A stretch of 11,538 bases of DNA from NCBI GenBank assembly GCA_964629165.1, contig CAZVQJ010000086.1, positions 1-11,538 on the forward strand, given 5' to 3'. Positions 1 through 7,250 of the stretch are shown here, one piece after another. Every line of letters starts with the position of its first letter. Position 1 is the stretch's first letter. The translations under genes were made by a program, and so were the position numbers. The notes beneath the pieces were generated by a model. The model made no database searches and was not told the DNA's origin. It saw only the letters and a program-made list of their open reading frames with translations. Origin of the DNA: CAWVVV01 sp964629165. Lineage in GTDB: Bacteria > Verrucomicrobiota > Verrucomicrobiia > Opitutales > Oceanipulchritudinaceae.

Positions 1-357
1 AACGAGTTCGAAAGCTTCGCGCTCCCCACCTGGCCGCTAGTCGATGCCGTTGGGCAACAATGGGACAGGGAGACGCTGCGGTAAAAACTCATTCTACCGT
101 GGCGATCGATCGCCGACCAAGGGGTTCCTGTTCATGTCGGGGAATGGGGCTGTTACAACCGGACGCCGCACGACGTGGCCCTTGCCTGGATGGAGGATCT
201 CCTTTCACTTTGGAAAGAGCAGAACTGGGGCTGGGCGATGTGGAATCTCCGGGGCGATTTCGGCATTCTCGACAGCGGTCGTGCGGACGTGAAATATGAG
301 AAGTTTCACGGGCATCAACTGGACCGAAAAATGATGGAACTGATCCTCGCTTACTGA
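1..357 (+). pseudogene. C-terminal part of a GH5 glycoside hydrolase, interrupted by an in-frame TAA
   Basis: This is the 3' end of a glycoside hydrolase family 5 (cellulase/mannanase-type) gene; its start lies left of the window. Frame 1 reads through PTWPLVDAVGQQWDRETLR, then TAA at 82-84, then continues in the same frame through LPWRSIADQGVPVHVGEWG to the natural stop TGA at 355-357. GEWG (139-150) is the GH5 beta-strand 7 motif, whose Glu (142-144) is the nucleophile. GWAMWNLRG downstream fits the strand 8 Trp region, and the HGHQLDRKM tail is common in this family. Both sides of the TAA match GH5 in one frame, so this looks like a nonsense change (or a base-call error), not a frameshift. 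A product ending at the TAA would lack the nucleophile and be inactive. The acid/base Glu would lie outside the window. Substrate (beta-mannan, beta-glucan or other) cannot be told from this fragment. Confidence 0.8.
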
Positions 358-391
358 CGTTTTGGGGATCGCAAGCCTTGCCCTGACTTCC

Positions 392-1765
392 ATGAAACAA
401 CGGCGCCGATTGATGGAGGCTTTGCTCTTATGTGTTTGCACACCCTTTGTCCTCGCCTCCAATGAAGGTATGAATCCGATGACTGCTCCCGACAAACGCC
501 ATGAAGTGGCCGCGCAAATGGAACGCGTGCTGCGGGACAACCTCCTTGCGAGTTGGTACCCGCGCTGTGTCGACCGGGAATATGGCGGCTACCTCTCCAC
601 CTTTGATGCCGACTGGCAACCGGCGGAAGACCAGAACAAGATGATCGTGACGCAGTCCCGTCACGTATGGACAGCGGCACGGGCATCCGCATTTTTCGGA
701 GGGGACGAAGCGCTGCTCGGGGTCGCAGAGCACGGATTTCGTTTCCTGCGCGACCAGATGTGGGACTCGACGCACGGCGGATTCTACTGGTTGGTCGATC
801 AGCAGGGTGAACCGAAGCTTCATGGCAGCGGGCGCGAGCTCAAGCTGGCCTACGGCGTCGCCTTCGGAATCTACGGGCTCGCGGCGTACGCTGACGTCTC
901 GGGAAACGCCGAGGCGCTCGAGCTCGCCAAGAAAGCCTTCCGGTGGCTCGACGACCATGCTCACGACGCCGAACATGGCGGTTACTACCAGTTTCTACAG
1001 CCCGATGGCACGCCCGTCCGGGAGTGGGTAGGGGGCGAGCCTCCAAAGGACCAGAATTCGTCCATTCACATCCTCGAGGCATTCTATGAACTCTATCGTG
1101 TCTGGCCGGATCCCCTGCTGCGGGAGCGGCTGCGGGAAATGCTCCTCCTCATCCGTGATCGGCTGACTGCCGATGCGGGGTATCTTATGCTCTACTTTGA
1201 ACCGGACTGGACGCATGTTTCTTTCCGGAATGCGTCGCCCGAGGAGCGGGAGGCCAATCGCCTGATCGACCATATCTCATTCGGTCACGATGTGGAGACC
1301 GCCTATCTCATGCTGGAGGCAGCGGAAGCGCTCGGGATGGACCCGGGCGAAACGCTCGCGAAGGGCAAGCGCATGGTCGATCATGCCCTGAAATTTGGAT
1401 ACGACCATGGCATCGGTGGATTCTATGACGAAGGATACTATTTTGCGGGAGAGGATGTCCCCAGAATTATCGCCGATACGAAGAACTGGTGGGCGCAGGC
1501 GGAGGGGTTCAACACGTTGTTGCTGATGGCCGACCACTATCCGGAAGACCCTGCCGAATATGGCAAGCGGTTCCTCCAGTTGTGGACATACACGCAGCGT
1601 TATCTCATCGATCAGGAACGCGGAGGGTGGTACCTCGGGGGGCTGGATAAAGAGCCGGAATATCGCGAAGGTTTGAAAGGCCATATCTGGAAGGCCGCCT
1701 ACCATGATTCGCGTTCCCTGATGAACGCTATCCGGCGCCTGCGCAAGGGAGTGGGCACGGACTGA
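392..1765 (+). CDS. AGE-family (N-acylglucosamine / cellobiose / mannobiose) 2-epimerase, apparently exported
   Basis: This enzyme belongs to the (alpha/alpha)6-barrel AGE superfamily, which interconverts the C2 configuration of reducing-end sugars. Family motifs are visible (numbering from ATG 392, 457 aa): SRHVWTAARA near 89-98, KDQNSSIHILEAFYELY near 219-235, SFGHDVE with catalytic-type His299, NWWAQAEGF with Glu371, and HIWKAAYHDSR with His438. The two histidines match the acid/base pair known from cellobiose 2-epimerases. Residues 1-23 (KQRRR, then a hydrophobic run ending FVLAS) look like a Sec signal peptide, unusual for a family that is mostly cytoplasmic. No Shine-Dalgarno precedes 392. 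ATG 479 has GAAGG at 464-468 with a 10-nt gap and would give a 428-aa cytoplasmic form, so the start is uncertain. The gene follows the GH5 remnant by 34 nt, suggesting one transcript. Context fits a cello- or mannobiose 2-epimerase better than an N-acylglucosamine epimerase, but that is inference. Confidence 0.88.
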   Translation: MKQRRRLMEALLLCVCTPFVLASNEGMNPMTAPDKRHEVAAQMERVLRDNLLASWYPRCVDREYGGYLSTFDADWQPAEDQNKMIVTQSRHVWTAARASAFFGGDEALLGVAEHGFRFLRDQMWDSTHGGFYWLVDQQGEPKLHGSGRELKLAYGVAFGIYGLAAYADVSGNAEALELAKKAFRWLDDHAHDAEHGGYYQFLQPDGTPVREWVGGEPPKDQNSSIHILEAFYELYRVWPDPLLRERLREMLLLIRDRLTADAGYLMLYFEPDWTHVSFRNASPEEREANRLIDHISFGHDVETAYLMLEAAEALGMDPGETLAKGKRMVDHALKFGYDHGIGGFYDEGYYFAGEDVPRIIADTKNWWAQAEGFNTLLLMADHYPEDPAEYGKRFLQLWTYTQRYLIDQERGGWYLGGLDKEPEYREGLKGHIWKAAYHDSRSLMNAIRRLRKGVGTD

Positions 1766-1800
1766 GGCAGCAGGAGAATCGTCCGCGGATGGGTTCCCGA

Positions 1801-2976
1801 TCAGTCCCGGTTTTCCGAGCGGTGGCGCTGGCGAAAATCCCTCGGGGTCTCGCCCGTCAGTCGCTTGAACATGACACTGAGGTATTCGGTATGTTCGAAT
1901 CCTGTTAGCTCAGCGATCTCCGCCAGAGTCTTGTCCGAATCGATGAGGAGTTGCTTGGTCCGGTGGATTTTCGCGCTCCGGATTTCTTCTTGCGGAGTCC
2001 GCCGCAGGAGCTTGCGGAAACGTCGTTCGAGGAGGCTCCGGCTGATGTGCACCCGACGGGCGATATCCTCCACCCGCAGCGATCCACAGGCTTCCGCATG
2101 GATGATGCGCCGGGCTTCCACGATCGCGGCATCCTCGATCGCGAGGGCATCGGTGGAGCGGCGAACTTCGACCGTAAGGGGACTGATATAGGAGATCTCG
2201 GGAATGGATTCACCCATCAGGAGTCGATGCAGGAGGGAGGCCGCGCATCGGCCCCATTCGTGTGCGTTGAGCGGCACGCTCGAGAGTGGAGGGTGGGAGA
2301 TCTCGACACGGATGCTTTCATTGTTGGCTCCAAGGACCGCAACGCTTTCGGGAACGCTTCGACCGAGCTCATGGGCAGCGTTTATCACCTGGAGCGCACG
2401 CATGTCGTTGCACGCCATCACTGCGGTCGGCTCCGGCAGGGTGTCCAGCCATTGCTCGATGCGGCGCTGCTCGCTCAGGTCCCACTCGGGGGTGACCACG
2501 GTGCAATAGGGAGTCTCGAAGATATCGCACCGGATCCCGACGGCGGCGAGCGCTTCGGCAAAGCCGTCGCGGCGCTCGCACGACCAGCTTTCGGTGTCCC
2601 ACCCGCAAAAGCCGACACGCCGGAATCCGCGGTCGAGAAAATGTTCCGCGCCGAGATGGCCGATGGCGCGATTGTCCGGGCGCACTTTCGGGGCATGTGC
2701 CACGATGCGAGGGGAATCATCGAGATCGATGCACGGGACCCCGCGGCGGACGCATGCCTCGAGCACGGCCGTGTTCGGGTGCCGGCAGATAACCCCGTCC
2801 CAGTTCTTGCGGAAAAGCCACTCCGGGTCACGGACCGACATTGCCTGGTCATCAAGGAAGAAGTTCCAGTCAGCATGGGCGCGTTCGAAGGCTGCGATTC
2901 CCCGGAGGATGGCAACATTGTCCTCCATGCGGGTCTGCAGGATCAGTGCGATGGAGTGTGTGGTCGTTGACGACAT
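1801..2976 (-). CDS. XylR-type transcriptional regulator (sugar-binding PBP1 domain + AraC HTH)
   Basis: This 391-aa protein has the architecture and length of E. coli XylR (about 392 aa). Residues 8-275 form a LacI/periplasmic-binding-like sugar sensor; typical blocks are FCGWDTESWSCERRDGF, MACNDMRALQVINAAHELG, VPESVAVLGANNE and HPPLSSVPLN. Residues 285-386 are an AraC-type double helix-turn-helix, with VEDIARRVHISRSLLERRF and LAEIAELTGFEHTEYLSVMFKRLTGETPRDFRQRH. The start was placed at 2976 and not at the upstream in-frame codon at 3030 because AGGAGG lies 11 nt before it. Members bind a monosaccharide or short sugar and usually activate neighbouring utilisation genes. The gene is divergent from the TonB-dependent receptor across 241 bp and convergent with the epimerase (35 bp between stops, no terminator hairpin seen), so both are likely targets. 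The effector sugar cannot be read from sequence; XylR is named here as an architecture, not as proof of xylose sensing. Confidence 0.92.
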   Translation of the reverse strand: MSSTTTHSIALILQTRMEDNVAILRGIAAFERAHADWNFFLDDQAMSVRDPEWLFRKNWDGVICRHPNTAVLEACVRRGVPCIDLDDSPRIVAHAPKVRPDNRAIGHLGAEHFLDRGFRRVGFCGWDTESWSCERRDGFAEALAAVGIRCDIFETPYCTVVTPEWDLSEQRRIEQWLDTLPEPTAVMACNDMRALQVINAAHELGRSVPESVAVLGANNESIRVEISHPPLSSVPLNAHEWGRCAASLLHRLLMGESIPEISYISPLTVEVRRSTDALAIEDAAIVEARRIIHAEACGSLRVEDIARRVHISRSLLERRFRKLLRRTPQEEIRSAKIHRTKQLLIDSDKTLAEIAELTGFEHTEYLSVMFKRLTGETPRDFRQRHRSENRD

Positions 2977-2986
2977 GGTGGCGAAT

Positions 2987-2993
2987 CCCTCCT
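2987..2993 (-). promoter_or_regulatory. Shine-Dalgarno site of the XylR-type regulator
   Basis: The minus strand reads AGGAGGG here, 10 nt before the ATG at 2976. It is the strongest ribosome binding site in the window. It decides the start, because the upstream in-frame codon at 3030 would place this site inside the coding region. Confidence 0.85.
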
Positions 2994-3101
2994 GAGCCTG
3001 AAAGCGTGCCGAATAACGCTTGCAGGGCAACGCGATTCCAAGTCTTCGGATATGTTCAAAAAAATCTGGATTATCCGTAATTTTTGTTCACAGTGTCGGG
3101 C

Positions 3102-3197
3102 GTTTCCCGGAAACCGGGCGAAACTCTTTTAGAGTGCGTTCGATTTTTGGGAAGCAGGTTGCATCCACAACCTTACGAAACGACTGAGGTTTCAGTC
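3102..3197. repeat. Cluster of four consecutive inverted repeats upstream of the receptor gene
   Basis: Four perfect inverted repeats follow one another. They are CCCGG/CCGGG (3106-3110, 3114-3118), ACTCT/AGAGT (3123-3127, 3131-3135), AGGTTG/CAACCT (3156-3161, 3168-3173) and GACTGA/TCAGTC (3182-3187, 3192-3197). The first can be extended by GTTT at 3102-3105 and AAAC at 3121-3124. The last overlaps an alternative pair, GAAAC (3177-3181) with GTTTC (3189-3193), so the two foldings exclude each other. As DNA these could be operators for the divergent regulator; as RNA they could be a structured 5' leader. The pairings are read directly from the sequence; function is inference. Confidence 0.5.
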
Positions 3198-3217
3198 ATT
3201 CACCCAACTACCCCCCC

Positions 3218-6200
3218 ATGAATAGATTCCACGGTAAAAGCTACCGGGCGTATGTGCTCGGTTTCACCATTGCGACAACCGCAGTGCTGAGTGCCCAGGA
3301 GGCGACCGATGACGACGAAATCATCGAGCTGTCTCCTTTTGAAGTCACTGACGGCAGCTCGATCGGATACCAAGCCCGTGAAACGCTTGCGGGTTCGCGT
3401 TTGCGGACGGATTTGCGCGACGTTGCCAATGCGGTTCAAGTCATCAATCAGGAGTTTCTCCAGGACACCGGATCGACCGATTCCGAGAGCCTCCTTGTCT
3501 ACACCACCAACACGGAAGTCGGCGGCATCCAGGGCAACTTCGCGAACACCGGAGACAGTGGCAACCCGACAGATACCACCCAGCGCATCCAGCCGCAGAA
3601 CAACACCCGCGTGCGCGGGCTCGATTCGGCTGATAACACACGCAACTTCTTCCTCACGAGCATCCCTTGGGACGGCTATAATGTGGAGCGGGTGGACATC
3701 CAGCGCGGTGCCAATGCCGTCCTTTTCGGAATCGGCAGCCCGGCCGGGATTATCAATACCGACCTCATCAAACCCCTCAATTTCAACCAGGGGAAGGTTG
3801 AGTTCCGGGTCGGTAGCTATGGTTCCCTGCGGGCCAACTTCGACCTGAATCGGGTGATCGTCGATGACCTCCTTTCCGTCCGTGTGGCCGGAGTGCACAA
3901 AGACACGAAGTTCCGCCAAGAACCGGCTTTCGAAGACGACCAGCGACTCTATGCTGCCTTACGACTGACCCCGGAGTTTCTCGGCGAGAGAAACGATACC
4001 CGCTTTGATTTCAGTTTCGAGACCGGCAGTATCGATGCAAACCGACCACGCATTCTGCCTCCGGTCGACAAGATTACCCCTTGGTTTAACAGTTCGATCA
4101 ATCCGGGGGCGGGTGTCCTCTATGATCCGCGCACGATCACTCTCGGAGATTATGATGAATGGGTTTCGCTCGGAAGGCCGGCCACCTACGGTGCTGCCAG
4201 CCGCAACATGGAAAGCGAGGCAGACGGCATCTTCTCCAACATCACCCCGCAGTTCGGGGGCGATAATCCCAACGGTACTTATAATCCCTGGGTGGACGCC
4301 CGCGGGGCCGATTGGTTTGATGGTCCGATCTTCATCTTTCCGAACCCCCGGGAAGCCTACTTCACGCGGGCCATGCCAGGGCAGTTCATTAGTAACATGC
4401 CGGCAGGCGGACCGACGGGTGGACAGTTCAACCCCTGGAACGGCATTCCCAGCTATGCGACCTATGCCAACCGGGCCCGTTTGCCCGGTTACGAGATCGG
4501 CGCCTACAAGGACAAGGTCCTGACAGACCCATCGATCTTCAACTTCTACGAGAACCTGCTCGACGGCCCGACGAAGTATGAAAACGAAGATTTTGAAACC
4601 TTCAATGCGGCGTTATCGCAGACATTCCTGGATAATACCTTCGGGTTTGAACTCGTCTATGATCACCAGGAATACTCCCGCGAAAATTCAGAGAGCATCC
4701 TCGGGGGCGGTGGTTACGCGATTGCGATGGATATCATGACGCATTACGCGGACGGCACGCCGAATCCCAACGCAGGGCGCCCGCTGGTGGGCAGCCGCAG
4801 TGGAGGCGGTGGATCCTACGACTCGGAAGCGGATACCCTCCGCCTGACGGCCTTCGCGCAATTTGACTTCGCCAATGTCATGGACTCGGAAAGGTTCATT
4901 ACCCGACTTCTCGGGCGCCATGTCATTACCGGTCTTCTTGCGTCCACCGAAAACGATGAAAGGCGTCGTTCCTGGGAACGATACGCGACGGATGATAACT
5001 ACGTTGGCAATGATGGCCATATCACGGGTGCCGGTCGTCAGATTGCCACCGCCAACTATATCGGCCCGAACCTGGTCGGCCGGAGCGATGCGCGAGGGCT
5101 GAATCTCCAGCGGATCCAGGCGTTGCGGAATCCCGCTTCGACGACGATGCCCATCTGGGACTGGGCGGTGGCGAATCCGGGCGCGGAGGTCGACGATCTG
5201 GACCGCTATGTCGGATGGCGCAACTTCCCGCTGGGCGTCTGGAATGCTGAAACGGGGGACCGCGGGCAGCTGTATACGGGTGGCGGAACGACCGAATCCA
5301 TCACCAAGACCGACTCGCTCGTCTTTGTCTGGCAGGGCTATCTGCTGGACGGGCTGATCGTTCCGACCGTCTCGTGGCGCGAAGACGAACAGGTCTTCCG
5401 GGGCACCGGCGTGGCTCCCGGAAATGTTATCGGACAGGATATCTTTGATCATCCCGAGTGGTACATCCCGGGGTCTGCAGAGGACGCACCGGAAGGAGGC
5501 AACCGCAACTACAATAGCGAGAAGGATGACAACGTCAGCTGGGGAGTGGTCGTGCATACGCCACGCTTCATTCGCGACCAGCTGCCGGCCGGACTCAACT
5601 TCAGCCTGTTCTATAATGATTCCAGCAACTTCCGTCCGCAGTCGGGCCGGGTGGATGCCTTTGGCCGTTCGGTTGCCTCGCCGAGTGGCGAAACGAAAGA
5701 CTACGGCTTCACCGTCGGTGCGATGGATGACCGTTTCGTCCTGAAAGTGAACTGGTATGAATCGAATGTGACCAACGCCACGGTCAGCGGTGTCCTCGGA
5801 GGCAACTACCTTGTTGGATACAGCGATGCATGGGGTGCGATGTTTGCGCACCAGGCACGGATCGCAACGGAAGGAAATGCACCGTTCGGAAGTTTCAACC
5901 AGGATTATTGGGAAGATAATCCGGACGCGTTTCTGGCCTATCAGCCCGCTCCCGGCCAGACCCATCAAGAAGCGCTCGATCAGCAGATGGCGTCCGTCAA
6001 CGCCCTCATTGCCAATCCGCCTCCGGTCGCGTTTCAGGATGCCTGGGGGGCCAACATTCAGGATTGGTTGAATTCCGGCCCACAAAACTGGTTCAATGTA
6101 ACGGAGCCGAATGGCATGGTCGTTACCGGTGATACCGAGTCCGAGGGGATCGAGTTCGAATTTTCGGCTCAGATCACCCGGAACTGGAATATCACGATGA

Positions 6201-6781
6201 ACGCAGCCAAAACCAAGGCCACCCGATCCAATCTGGCAGCTGGACTCGCCTCATTTGTGGAGGAACGTTACGCATTCTGGCAGGGACCCGCGGGCGATGT
6301 GCGCTTTTGGAACGGTGCTTACGGCGGGGAGACGCTCCGTTCGAAGTTTGAGGCGGAATTCTACGGAAACTATACCCTGCAGCGCCTCCTCGAGGGTTCA
6401 AATGTGCCTGAGAACCGCAAATGGCGCTTCAACCTCGTGACAAACTACAGCTTCACGGAGGGACCTCTGGAAGGGTTGAATATCGGTGGTTCCTACCGGT
6501 GGCAGGATAAAATCGTGATTGGCTATCCCCTCAACTCGGCGAGCGATGGCTATAATATCGATAATCCGATCTACGGCCCTACCGAGCATTCAGTCGATGC
6601 GTGGATTGGTTACCAACGCCCGATCAACGAACACATTGATTGGCGCATTCAGCTCAATGTGCGGAACCTGATGAACGACGATGACCTGATCCCGATCACC
6701 GCAAACCCTGACGGTTCGGGAGCAGCCTATCGCATTCCCGATGAACGGACTTGGTTCATCACCAATACCTTCATGTTCTAA
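3218..6781 (+). CDS. TonB-dependent outer-membrane receptor (Opitutaceae-type, SPFEV motif)
   Basis: This 1187-aa protein is an outer-membrane, TonB-energised importer, probably of oligosaccharides given its neighbours. Residues 1-26 are a Sec signal peptide ending VLSA. EIIELSPFEV (about 34-43) sits where a TonB box would be and is a recurrent feature of Opitutaceae receptors. The plug spans about 62-185, with LRDVANAVQVINQEFLQDTG, RVRGLDSADN and ERVDIQRGANAVLFGIGSPAG. The rest (about 190-1187) is the 22-strand barrel, ending in a terminal Phe (TFMF) as expected for BAM-assembled barrels. There is no SusD-like gene in the window. The start is preceded by seven Cs and has no Shine-Dalgarno. 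ATG 3218 is kept because it gives the complete signal peptide. The gene is transcribed away from the XylR-type regulator, probably under its control, and ends at a hairpin terminator 25 bp later. The transported ligand is unknown. Confidence 0.95.
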   Translation: MNRFHGKSYRAYVLGFTIATTAVLSAQEATDDDEIIELSPFEVTDGSSIGYQARETLAGSRLRTDLRDVANAVQVINQEFLQDTGSTDSESLLVYTTNTEVGGIQGNFANTGDSGNPTDTTQRIQPQNNTRVRGLDSADNTRNFFLTSIPWDGYNVERVDIQRGANAVLFGIGSPAGIINTDLIKPLNFNQGKVEFRVGSYGSLRANFDLNRVIVDDLLSVRVAGVHKDTKFRQEPAFEDDQRLYAALRLTPEFLGERNDTRFDFSFETGSIDANRPRILPPVDKITPWFNSSINPGAGVLYDPRTITLGDYDEWVSLGRPATYGAASRNMESEADGIFSNITPQFGGDNPNGTYNPWVDARGADWFDGPIFIFPNPREAYFTRAMPGQFISNMPAGGPTGGQFNPWNGIPSYATYANRARLPGYEIGAYKDKVLTDPSIFNFYENLLDGPTKYENEDFETFNAALSQTFLDNTFGFELVYDHQEYSRENSESILGGGGYAIAMDIMTHYADGTPNPNAGRPLVGSRSGGGGSYDSEADTLRLTAFAQFDFANVMDSERFITRLLGRHVITGLLASTENDERRRSWERYATDDNYVGNDGHITGAGRQIATANYIGPNLVGRSDARGLNLQRIQALRNPASTTMPIWDWAVANPGAEVDDLDRYVGWRNFPLGVWNAETGDRGQLYTGGGTTESITKTDSLVFVWQGYLLDGLIVPTVSWREDEQVFRGTGVAPGNVIGQDIFDHPEWYIPGSAEDAPEGGNRNYNSEKDDNVSWGVVVHTPRFIRDQLPAGLNFSLFYNDSSNFRPQSGRVDAFGRSVASPSGETKDYGFTVGAMDDRFVLKVNWYESNVTNATVSGVLGGNYLVGYSDAWGAMFAHQARIATEGNAPFGSFNQDYWEDNPDAFLAYQPAPGQTHQEALDQQMASVNALIANPPPVAFQDAWGANIQDWLNSGPQNWFNVTEPNGMVVTGDTESEGIEFEFSAQITRNWNITMNAAKTKATRSNLAAGLASFVEERYAFWQGPAGDVRFWNGAYGGETLRSKFEAEFYGNYTLQRLLEGSNVPENRKWRFNLVTNYSFTEGPLEGLNIGGSYRWQDKIVIGYPLNSASDGYNIDNPIYGPTEHSVDAWIGYQRPINEHIDWRIQLNVRNLMNDDDLIPITANPDGSGAAYRIPDERTWFITNTFMF

Positions 6782-6806
6782 CTGAACACGTAGACTATTT
6801 ATGTAA

Positions 6807-6839
6807 GGCGGCCCCGGACAATCCGGCGGCCGCCTTTTT
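6807..6839 (+). terminator. Intrinsic terminator of the TonB-dependent receptor gene
   Basis: GGCGGCC (6807-6813) plus CCGGA (6814-6818) pair with TCCGG (6822-6826) plus GGCCGCC (6828-6834) across a CAA loop, with one bulged C at 6827. Five Ts follow (6835-6839). This is a 12-bp GC-rich stem with a U-tract, a standard Rho-independent terminator. Confidence 0.92.
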
Positions 6840-7250
6840 GTTGGGTGAAAAACGGTTCGCGGTCGAAGACAGCTTCCTCTCGGAGGGGTCCCGGCGGCAT
6901 ATGCTTCGGCATCGAGCGGGCAGAATGCACGGTGCGGCCATGCGACTTGCAGGCTTTGCAGGTCGATTCTGGGTGTACGCTCCCGGTAGGGCAGTCGTTA
7001 CCGGTCTTTGGTACGGATACTGATAGCGGGCAGCGTCTTTCGCTCTCGCGGCCGGGAGATTCGCCGGTCTTCCTTCGAATTCACCGTCGACAGGAAATTA
7101 AGTCCGTTGGCTCGTCTTTTGGCTCATGCTTTTACGTCTCTCTTCTGTTCCCTCGTGTCGCTCTTCGCGTGTGGACGAGTCCGTGCCGAATCCCCGGACC
7201 GTCGAGGCACCGCAACGCTCTCTTCCGAAGCTTCCGTCCGCGCGCGCACA
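6840..7250. other. Intergenic stretch without a convincing gene
   Basis: About 410 bp separate the receptor terminator from the glycosyltransferase. Open frames exist but their products look like random Arg/Ser-rich sequence. One small frame (6901-7023, 40 aa) has GGAGGGG at 6882-6888, 12 nt before its ATG. Its product is basic and aromatic, ending GLWYGY, and it is not recognised. ATGC-TTCG-GCAT at 6901-6912 is a short stem with a C(UUCG)G-type tetraloop. From 7105 to 7160 the plus strand is pyrimidine-rich. The glycosyltransferase frame stays open upstream to 7008, but only from a TTG and without family similarity. Confidence 0.5.

Larger units (their letters stand above)
2977..3217. promoter_or_regulatory. 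Divergent intergenic region between regulator and TonB-dependent receptor
   Basis: This 241-bp region must hold the promoters of both the regulator (minus) and the receptor (plus). It includes an AT-rich patch at about 3051-3090. In that patch CGGATA (3047-3052) and TATCCG (3072-3077) form an inverted pair, and GGAT-T-ATCC (3068-3076) is a small palindrome overlapping its right arm. I could not assign convincing -35/-10 pairs on either strand. The receptor-proximal half carries the inverted-repeat cluster listed separately. By family precedent the divergent XylR-type regulator is likely to bind here. Confidence 0.6.

Noticed and set aside
82..84. Recoding (stop-codon read-through or selenocysteine) at the GH5 internal stop
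   Set aside because: The codon is TAA, not TGA, and no downstream hairpin typical of recoding was seen; mutation or sequencing error is simpler.
1951..2970. 339-aa plus-strand open frame opposite the regulator
   Set aside because: It is the antisense shadow of the XylR-type gene, whose minus-strand product has full-length family architecture and a strong ribosome site.
3068..3076. GGAT-T-ATCC palindrome as the main XylR-type operator
   Set aside because: It is only nine bases long and partly overlaps another inverted pair; XylR proteins usually bind longer repeated half-sites, so no operator was called from it alone.
4688..6085. 465-aa minus-strand open frame inside the receptor gene
   Set aside because: It lies wholly within the receptor coding region, has no recognisable domain, and arises from high-GC codon usage on the opposite strand.
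7008..7250. 81-codon N-terminal extension of the glycosyltransferase, with a hydrophobic stretch resembling a signal peptide
   Set aside because: It would need a TTG start, and GT2 enzymes begin at VSVIIP. A cytoplasmic nucleotide-sugar enzyme should not be exported, so the hydrophobic run is probably coincidental.
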